In this document: one piece after another, positions 15,096 through 20,662 of the stretch
Layout of the letters: every line of letters starts with the position of its first letter
Position numbering within the stretch: position 1 is the first letter of the stretch
Source of the DNA: CAZSCF01 sp964547585
GTDB taxonomy: Bacteria > Patescibacteriota > Minisyncoccia > Moranbacterales > UBA2206
Assembly (NCBI GenBank): GCA_964547585.1
Contig: CAZJOI010000012.1
Span: forward strand, 1-20,662
Reading direction: 5' to 3'
DNA: 20,662 bases
Position numbers and translations under genes: made by a program
The notes under the pieces: model-generated
Told to the model about the DNA's origin: nothing
Databases searched by the model: none
The model's input: only the letters and a program-made list of their open reading frames with translations

Positions 15096-15482
15096 CTATG
15101 TCTTTTCAGCCTTAACTCTTCCGGAACCCATAGTTTTTCTAACATTGCCCCTGATCGTTCGGTTGTTGGTTTTGGTTCTTTGTCCTCTGGTTGGCAATCC
15201 TTTGATATGTCTAATTCCGCGATAGGCTCCGATCTCTTTGAGTCTTTTGACGTTTGTCCTGACAACATGTTTCAATTCGCCCTCCACTCTTATTTTCTTT
15301 TCGACATATTCTCTAATTTTGTTTTTCTCATCTTCGGTCAAATTCTTTGTTCTGGTAAGCTTAGAAATTTCAAGTTCATCCAAAATTTTGGCCGCAGTCG
15401 AAGGACCTATTCCATAAATATAGGTTAAAGATATTTCTATTCTTTTTTCGTCAGGTATATTTACCCCTGCAATTCTTAACAT
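15096..15482 (-). CDS. rpsM: Ribosomal protein S13 (uS13)
   Basis: The protein has 128 residues. Family motifs are RIAGVNIPDEKRIEISLTYIYGIG, then YRGIRHIKGLPTRGQRTKTN (about 90-109), and a basic tail. It sits in the head of the small subunit and contacts P-site tRNA and the large subunit. The gene lies 36 bases after rpmJ and 50 before rpsK. Confidence 0.98.
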   Translation of the reverse strand: MLRIAGVNIPDEKRIEISLTYIYGIGPSTAAKILDELEISKLTRTKNLTEDEKNKIREYVEKKIRVEGELKHVVRTNVKRLKEIGAYRGIRHIKGLPTRGQRTKTNNRTIRGNVRKTMGSGRVKAEKT

Positions 15483-15518
15483 AATTTTTTTCTAAAAACT
15501 AAAAACTACAAACTGACA

Positions 15519-15632
15519 TTATCCTTGTCTTTGTTTATGTTTCGGATTAATGCAAATAATAAACAGCTTGCCTTTTCTTTTTACAAGCTTGCATTTATCG
15601 CATATTTTTTTTACTGATGCTCTAACCTTCAT
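15519..15632 (-). CDS. rpmJ: Ribosomal protein L36 (bL36)
   Basis: A 37-residue protein from the ATG at 15632 to TAA at 15519, too short for most gene callers. It begins MKVRASVKKICDKCKLVKRK and ends NPKHKQRQG. Three cysteines and a histidine (C11, C14, C27, H32) form the zinc-binding ribbon of bL36. It binds domain VI of 23S rRNA. It lies between infA and rpsM, the usual place. The zinc-binding form is retained. Confidence 0.96.
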   Translation of the reverse strand: MKVRASVKKICDKCKLVKRKGKLFIICINPKHKQRQG

Positions 15633-15709
15633 ACCCAGTAGTAGAATTTTGACATTATAAAATAATTTATAGCAGCAAATCCTTTTAAATAAACTAACTA
15701 AATTTTAAA

Positions 15710-15931
15710 TTATCTTAATCTTTGAACTATTCTTCCCTTGCTCAAATCATAGGGACTCATTTCAATTAAAACTCTATCTCCGGGGAGAAGTCTGATGTAA
15801 TTGACTCTCATTCTGCCTGAAATATGAGCAAGAACCGAATGGCCGTTATCCAGTTTTACTTTGAAAGTTGTGCTCGGCAAAGTTTCCTCAACCACGCCTT
15901 CAACTTTAACTAACTCTTTGTCTTGCGACAT
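15710..15931 (-). CDS. infA: Translation initiation factor IF-1
   Basis: The protein has 73 residues, a single OB-fold S1-like domain. Motifs are VEGVVEETLPSTTFKVKLDNGH, LAHISGRMRVNYIRLLPGD and MSPYDLSKGRIVQRLR. IF-1 binds the A site of the small subunit during initiation. It is the first gene of the operon in this window. Its leader (about 150 nt) contains the promoter and hairpin listed separately. No Shine-Dalgarno sequence precedes the ATG at 15931. Confidence 0.98.
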   Translation of the reverse strand: MSQDKELVKVEGVVEETLPSTTFKVKLDNGHSVLAHISGRMRVNYIRLLPGDRVLIEMSPYDLSKGRIVQRLR

Positions 15932-15991
15932 AATGTTTTTTTATAAATCACAGCTTAGCTCCTAAAATAAAAAAATAGAAGGAAAAATTTC

Positions 15992-16018
15992 TTCTCGACC
16001 AAAAAAATCAGTCGAGAA
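15992..16018 (-). promoter_or_regulatory. 8-bp hairpin in the leader of the infA operon
   Basis: TTCTCGAC (15992-15999) and GTCGAGAA (16011-16018) are perfect complements around an 11-base loop. On the minus strand a short T-rich stretch follows (GAAATTTTTCC). It lies about 60 bases before the infA start and could be a leader attenuator, a protein-binding site, or a terminator for the upstream gene. Confidence 0.5.
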
Positions 16019-16092
16019 TCAAATCTTTCCTAATTCCTGAATTTCATCCGATTCCCTCTATAAATATACTGAAGCTATAATTGTCTTTGGTT

Positions 16093-16120
16093 ATTTTAGC
16101 ACTTTGTTAATTATTGTCAA
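16093..16120 (-). promoter_or_regulatory. Promoter of the infA-rpsI operon
   Basis: On the minus strand TTGACA (16115-16120) is followed after 16 bases by TAAAAT (16093-16098). It overlaps the last codons of the upstream membrane-protein gene, whose stop is at 16107. Transcription would start near 16086, leaving a leader of about 155 nt. Confidence 0.65.
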
Positions 16121-18155
16121 GAACCACCTCCGTTCGGCTTTCATAAATAGGTATTTTTTCACTTATAAAAGATGGCCAATATTCAACTTCTACATTGGAA
16201 AATTCATTATAAGTGCTTAAATAAGCCTCTAAATCTTCGCTATTTTTACCCAGAATGCCTTTTTTTAAATTTTCTAAATCAATATTAGATTCGGTTTTTC
16301 CATTACCATGAACTCTAATTAAAATAGTTCCGTCTGATAAATTTGCATCAGATTTTCCAAAATCAAGTTCCAATGTCTTTTCTGATATTTTCAGATTATC
16401 CTCGGAATTTTTGTTTATAATATCTTCCATAACACTCCTCAGTTCTTTCTCGCTGAAAACAATCGCATTGACCTTGGCACTCAAAGTCACAGTAAATTCA
16501 TTGGCAACATCTCCAACGGAATTTGAAACTCGATAATTATCTTCACTGACAGCGAAGGCATCATCCAAAACCAGATATTCCTCACCGGATTGATCTTTTA
16601 TTTTTTGTTTAACCCCTGAGTTGAACTCGGTCAATATTTTGCTTTTAGCTGAACTGACGTCTGATTCGGTTATAGCATTCGCCATCACATCTCCACTCCC
16701 ACCTCCTGACATTGAGCTAAAGGACTTGGCATAAAACTTGGAATATTTTTCATTGCCACTCCCCTGAAACCCAGGAATAGAAAAGGTAGTTGCGTTGATA
16801 TTAAAACTATCCCCTGCTTCATCTGCAGCAACTTCAGCTTCAATTGCCCCTGGCTTTGAATCAGAGCTCATCCCAGGGATAGTTACGCCCGAAACCAAGC
16901 GAAATAGCTTCCCATCTGCGCTCAGAAATCTAGTTGTGGCTACAAGCTGCTGAGGAGACTTGCTGTATTCATTATAAATAGTAATGGTACCGCGAGCTTT
17001 TCGAATGGAGGCAGATTTTTCACCTGTTGATTCGAAACTTTTGGAAAGTTCATTCGTAAAAGATATAAGTTTAGCCGGAACAGACTTATTGACCATATCC
17101 ACTGAAATGTTTTTAGTATCTCCTTTTATTTCAGCATCAACACTTTGACTTTTTGTTTTCAAAAAAATAGTCACTTTAGCCTTAGGCAAAAATAAATACA
17201 GGAACAACCCCAGAGCAACAATGCCCACCAGTAAACTGAAAGTTATAAAAAATTTCCAAAATTTTGAGGGCAAGGTTATATTCTGGCTTGGAGCTGAATA
17301 TTTTTTTTCTTCATATCTGGATGTTTTTTGTTGACTTGAAAAAATCTTACTGCTATCCAAAAATTGTTCGAACTTTTCATTCTTTACCAATTCCTCTTGC
17401 GAAAGTTTTTTGCGTCTGTCTTCATTTTCCGACACGCGATCACTTTCCATAGCCGGTATTGCCGTCAATTTTGTTTCTGGAAATATTGCATTCTCTTCTG
17501 TAAAAAAATTATCTGGTTTTTGTTTGATACTGTCGCCTCTAGTCAAATCCATGGAACTATTTTTTGTTTTTCCCTTTAAAGCTGCTTTACTTTTTTTAAT
17601 GTCGCTTCCCAGGTCAATTACCAGTTCTTTATTCAGAATTTTTTCATCTTCCTCAGAAACATCTAATATCCTATTGTTTTTCAATTTCAGGCTTGTTCTT
17701 TTTTTGGGAACAGCTGGCTCGACACCTTCCTTGTCGCCATCCCCAGTTTCCTTACTTTCAAAAAATTCTGCGGAACCAATTTCATCCAAGCGCTCCTTGA
17801 AATCTTTTTTAGCGTTAGATGAAGTCTTTTCCGGAATATAGGGACGATCTTCCTCTATCTTTTTTTCACCAGAAACCGCATCCCATTTTTCTCCTTCGAT
17901 ATCTTCCAACCTTTGCTCGGTAGCTATACCAGTTTTTTCAATCAAAAGCTTCCCTGCTTTATCCTGAGTAACAATTATAATTTCCTTGCCTAAGCTGTCC
18001 GCTTCTTTTTTCAGAAGTTTAAGATTTATAATACTTTGAATTAGCAGGGCTCCCTTAGGAATAACAATAACTAACTCATCCATATGAGCTTTCCTTACCC
18101 TCTCTATTATCGAAGTTATTTCTTCGTCTACGTCAATATAAAATGTTTGATGCAT
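16107..18155 (-). CDS. Membrane protein with baseplate-J-like extracellular domain
   Basis: The protein has 682 residues. The first 80 form a compact domain (FYIDVDEEITSIIERVRKA, then VIVIPKGALLIQSIINL, KEIIIVTQDKAG). About 200 charged, low-complexity residues follow. One membrane helix is at about 300-325 (FFITFSLLVGIVALGLFLYLF), and a large extracellular part follows. Residues of about 385-480 resemble the baseplate-J-like family (RGTITIYNEYSKSPQQLVA, TRFLSADGKLFRLVSGV, AIEAEVAADEAGDSFNI, SMSGGG). No enzyme motif is seen. The gene starts 17 bases after the actin-like ATPase gene, so they form an operon. That pairing suggests an envelope or pilus-type complex, but the function is not known. 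Confidence 0.75.
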   Translation of the reverse strand: MHQTFYIDVDEEITSIIERVRKAHMDELVIVIPKGALLIQSIINLKLLKKEADSLGKEIIIVTQDKAGKLLIEKTGIATEQRLEDIEGEKWDAVSGEKKIEEDRPYIPEKTSSNAKKDFKERLDEIGSAEFFESKETGDGDKEGVEPAVPKKRTSLKLKNNRILDVSEEDEKILNKELVIDLGSDIKKSKAALKGKTKNSSMDLTRGDSIKQKPDNFFTEENAIFPETKLTAIPAMESDRVSENEDRRKKLSQEELVKNEKFEQFLDSSKIFSSQQKTSRYEEKKYSAPSQNITLPSKFWKFFITFSLLVGIVALGLFLYLFLPKAKVTIFLKTKSQSVDAEIKGDTKNISVDMVNKSVPAKLISFTNELSKSFESTGEKSASIRKARGTITIYNEYSKSPQQLVATTRFLSADGKLFRLVSGVTIPGMSSDSKPGAIEAEVAADEAGDSFNINATTFSIPGFQGSGNEKYSKFYAKSFSSMSGGGSGDVMANAITESDVSSAKSKILTEFNSGVKQKIKDQSGEEYLVLDDAFAVSEDNYRVSNSVGDVANEFTVTLSAKVNAIVFSEKELRSVMEDIINKNSEDNLKISEKTLELDFGKSDANLSDGTILIRVHGNGKTESNIDLENLKKGILGKNSEDLEAYLSTYNEFSNVEVEYWPSFISEKIPIYESRTEVVLDNN

Positions 18156-18172
18156 AAAAAAATTATTAAAGA

Positions 18173-19441
18173 TTATTTTTGAATCATTTTTACTGCTCTG
18201 CGAAGAATGCTGGATAGGGTTTTTTCTTCTCCGGCCAAATCAAGAGCCAAATTAGCTAGTCCCATCGGTGTAATGTCTTGCGGATCGCGAAGCTCTTTTG
18301 TTTCATCAATAATATTTACAACATCTCTGGGTTGCAGAAAACTTACCTGAAGATTTTTAGCAAAAGGCAAATCATTTGACCAAGTTGAAGACAAGAGAGA
18401 TTTTTTGAGCCCCGGAAGTCCTGAACCTCCTCCACAAAGAAAAAATCTGTGCGGCAAGATGTCTGACTCGGCAAATTCAGCTAATGATAGCTCGATTGCA
18501 CTCAACCATACACTACAATCATCTTTCAGGATATCTTCGATCTTAATACTTACATCTTTACCTAATTTTCCTTCAGCATATTTTATTTTCAAAATTTCTG
18601 CTTCTTCAAAACTTATTTCCAATTCTTGGGATAATCTTTTTGTAAAAGCTCTGCCCCCTAAAGCAAACATTTTTGTTCCCTCGAGCCCACCATTTCTGAC
18701 AACAGCAATGTCCGTTGTTCCGCCACCAATATCAATAAAAACAGCGCTAAAGTCGGTCACATCTTCAATGCCCATAGATCTGGCCACGGCATATGGTTCA
18801 GCCGCAATACTCAAAAGATCCAGTTTCAATTCCTCCGCAATCGTTTGTAGAGCTCCCAAATGAATCATTGGAGCATAGGCATTGAAAATTGCAATTGAAA
18901 CATCCCTGCCCTGAAATCCAATTGGATTGGTGACGCGATATCCGTCAATTCGGATGTCAACAATGGCAGCATTAATTAATTTTACTTCAATTTCGCTGTG
19001 TCCAGTTTCCAGTGCTAATTGCTGACGAATTCGATCAAAAGCTCTCCATTGAACTTTTTGGATAATATTTTTAAGTTCCGGTAAATCTATTCTGATTTCC
19101 GGTTTTATTCTTTCGTAATGAACAGTCGTGGTTGTACCTTTTACCAACTCTCCGGCAATACCAATGATGGCCTTCTCGGCTTTTTTTGTTCCGGCCATAG
19201 CCTTGGCCATTCCGATGGCTGTACGACAATTTTCAATTACGCCTGAAATATCGGAAACAGCTCCACTTTGCATATCCTTGAGCCCCTGTCTGGCTCGTCC
19301 AACTCCCTTGACCACGCCATTACCTGTTTCTGAATCAATTTTAAAAACTAAAGCCTTGACGACTTCCGTTCCAATGTCCAAAGACAAAAGATGATCCGAA
19401 GAAATATTATTAAAACCTAAGATTTTGGAAAAAATTCCCAT
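18173..19441 (-). CDS. FtsA/PilM-like actin-fold ATPase
   Basis: The protein has 422 residues. The actin-fold ATP-binding motifs are present: phosphate-1 SLDIGTEVVKAL (20-31), phosphate-2 FIDIGGGTTDIAVV (235-248) and the adenosine motif CGGGSGLPGLKKSL (336-349). An inserted region around 85-200 corresponds to the SHS2/1C-type domain of FtsA and PilM. FtsA ties FtsZ to the membrane, and PilM is the cytoplasmic ring protein of type IV pili. The C-terminus has a short amphipathic basic helix (SSILRRAVKMIQK), as in the FtsA membrane tail. Downstream is a membrane protein rather than ftsZ or pilN, so assignment between the two families is uncertain. Confidence 0.85.
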   Translation of the reverse strand: MGIFSKILGFNNISSDHLLSLDIGTEVVKALVFKIDSETGNGVVKGVGRARQGLKDMQSGAVSDISGVIENCRTAIGMAKAMAGTKKAEKAIIGIAGELVKGTTTTVHYERIKPEIRIDLPELKNIIQKVQWRAFDRIRQQLALETGHSEIEVKLINAAIVDIRIDGYRVTNPIGFQGRDVSIAIFNAYAPMIHLGALQTIAEELKLDLLSIAAEPYAVARSMGIEDVTDFSAVFIDIGGGTTDIAVVRNGGLEGTKMFALGGRAFTKRLSQELEISFEEAEILKIKYAEGKLGKDVSIKIEDILKDDCSVWLSAIELSLAEFAESDILPHRFFLCGGGSGLPGLKKSLLSSTWSNDLPFAKNLQVSFLQPRDVVNIIDETKELRDPQDITPMGLANLALDLAGEEKTLSSILRRAVKMIQK

Positions 19442-19472
19442 GATAAAAATTTTGTGTCTGTTTTATGAGTTT

Positions 19473-19501
19473 ATTATATAACAAATCCGGTATTATCACA
19501 A
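19473..19501 (-). promoter_or_regulatory. Promoter of the actin-like ATPase operon
   Basis: On the minus strand TTGTGA (19496-19501) and a perfect TATAAT (19473-19478) are separated by 17 bases. It lies 32 bases upstream of the ATG at 19441, just after the alaS stop codon. Confidence 0.7.
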
Positions 19502-19506
19502 TTTTT

Positions 19507-20662
19507 TTACTCTAATATTGCCTTTATTCTCCTCACTCCCGCGCTAGATGATTCTTCTTTGGTAATTTTGAAATGTCCAAGCTCGCCGGTATTTTGAACA
19601 TGCGGACCGCCGCAAAGTTCAATACTGAAATCAGCTATTCTATAAACCTTTACGATATCGCCATATTTTGCAGGATTAAATGAGGTTTTAGCAATTTTCA
19701 GAGCCTCTTCTTTGGGTATTTCTGACATCTCAACTGGAATATTTTCCTGAATTTTTGTATTCACCAGATCTTCGATTTGCTTGGTTTGTTCTGGAGTAAG
19801 TTTTTCTGGATAATTAAAATCAAATCGCAAACGTTCAGCTGTAATATTGGCACCCTTTTGAACAATATCTTTGCCTAAAATATTTCTAATCGCTGCCAAC
19901 ATTAAATGCGCAGCCGTGTGATATTTGGTAGTTTCAAAAGAATCGTCAGCTAGCCCGCCTTTAAACATTCCTGACGAAGCAGTACGAGATTTATCTTGAT
20001 GTCGCGTTAGTTCTTCGGCAAATTCTTTGCTCACCTTATCATCCACAGCTATTCCCCTATTTTGTAATTCTTCTATGGACAATTCTAATGGAAAACCGTA
20101 TGTCTGATATAAATTAAAGGCACCCACACCCGTTATTGATTTTAATTTTTCAAATTCTTTTAATCCTACTTCCAAAGTCTTTTTGAATTTATCTTCTTCC
20201 TTTTTCAGTTCCTCAAAAATAAATTCAATATTCTTTTGCAATTCTGGATAAGTATTATGATAATCATGAATAACTATCTTAGCCACCTCCTTGATCCAAA
20301 ATTCTTCTGCGATGCCTAATTGTTTTCCATATCGAATCGCCCGACGGATGAGTCTCCGAACCACATATCCCTGCCCAACATTGGAAGGAGCAATTCCCCT
20401 ATCGTCACCCATAATAAAAGTTGCGGCTTTGATATGGTCAGCCACAATGCGCATCATTCGTTTTGCCTCCGCTGAATCTTCATAGTTTTTTCCAGAGAGT
20501 CTTTCGATTTTATCAATAGTATTAATAAATAAATCTGTTTTGTAGTTATCGTCAAATCCATTAATCGCCGCCAAGATTCTTTCGAGACCCATTCCGGTAT
20601 CCACATTTTTTTGCTTCAAAACATCCAAAGTTCCGTCGGATTTTTTTTCATATTGCAAAAAA
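19507..20662 (-). CDS. alaS: Alanyl-tRNA synthetase, 3' part; lacks C-Ala domain
   Basis: The frame is open to the window edge, so the catalytic N-terminus lies outside. Visible are the end of the aminoacylation domain (VDTGMGLERILAAINGF), the tRNA-recognition region (DHIKAATFIMGDDRGIAPSN, then GYVVRRLIRRAIRYG), and the editing domain with its zinc ligands HTAAH and CGGPH, which removes mischarged serine and glycine. The protein stops at SAGVRRIKAILE, directly after the editing domain. The coiled-coil and C-Ala (DHHA1) domain of about 150-300 residues found in most bacteria is missing. The stop is TAA and a promoter for the next gene follows, so this looks like a natural end. Short AlaRS forms are known from some reduced lineages. 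Confidence 0.96.
   Translation of the reverse strand, partial: FLQYEKKSDGTLDVLKQKNVDTGMGLERILAAINGFDDNYKTDLFINTIDKIERLSGKNYEDSAEAKRMMRIVADHIKAATFIMGDDRGIAPSNVGQGYVVRRLIRRAIRYGKQLGIAEEFWIKEVAKIVIHDYHNTYPELQKNIEFIFEELKKEEDKFKKTLEVGLKEFEKLKSITGVGAFNLYQTYGFPLELSIEELQNRGIAVDDKVSKEFAEELTRHQDKSRTASSGMFKGGLADDSFETTKYHTAAHLMLAAIRNILGKDIVQKGANITAERLRFDFNYPEKLTPEQTKQIEDLVNTKIQENIPVEMSEIPKEEALKIAKTSFNPAKYGDIVKVYRIADFSIELCGGPHVQNTGELGHFKITKEESSSAGVRRIKAILE

Overview
The window looks like part of a Candidate Phyla Radiation (Patescibacteria) genome, probably of the Parcubacteria group. This is inferred from several signs seen together. DNA is A/T-rich and start codons have almost no Shine-Dalgarno sequence. 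The 23S rRNA gene carries a self-splicing intron and other insertions. A PEGA-domain surface protein and an actin-like ATPase paired with a baseplate-J-like membrane protein are present. The alanyl-tRNA synthetase has no C-terminal C-Ala domain. UGA is used as a stop, so code 25 is not indicated. All genes I can support lie on the minus strand.

Region 1 (1-3305) is the 5' three quarters of a 23S rRNA gene. It is interrupted by a group I intron at the position of E. coli U1931, which encodes a LAGLIDADG homing endonuclease. A second insertion is cut by a 10-N assembly gap, and there is an A/T-rich insert in the helix 25 region. Upstream (3306-4003) there is no 16S gene. Instead I see a consensus promoter, a 22-bp inverted repeat, a terminator with a competing hairpin, and a cloverleaf-like set of stems. 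Region 2 (4004-5488) encodes the PEGA protein.

Region 3 (about 5600-11140) is the most interesting part: a complete diversity-generating retroelement (DGR). Reading along the minus strand it has a promoter, a large tail-fibre-like surface protein ending in a formylglycine-generating-enzyme/C-type-lectin fold (variable repeat at the 3' end), a DGR reverse transcriptase, an Avd-like four-helix protein and the template repeat. The 117-bp template and variable repeats differ at 23 positions. Twenty-one of these are adenines of the template strand, the hallmark of DGR mutagenesis. In addition, the target gene appears to be split by a G10 homopolymer that puts a two-helix membrane anchor out of frame with the body of the protein. 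The reverse transcriptase reading frame contains a 47-bp AG dinucleotide tract. Slippage could therefore switch both genes on or off, adding phase variation to targeted hypermutation.

Region 4 (11242-15931) is a ribosomal/transcription operon in the order infA-rpmJ-rpsM-rpsK-rpsD-rpoA-rplQ-rplM-rpsI, ending in a duplicated terminator. Region 5 (16107-20662) holds the actin-like ATPase/baseplate-J-like pair and the 3' part of alaS.
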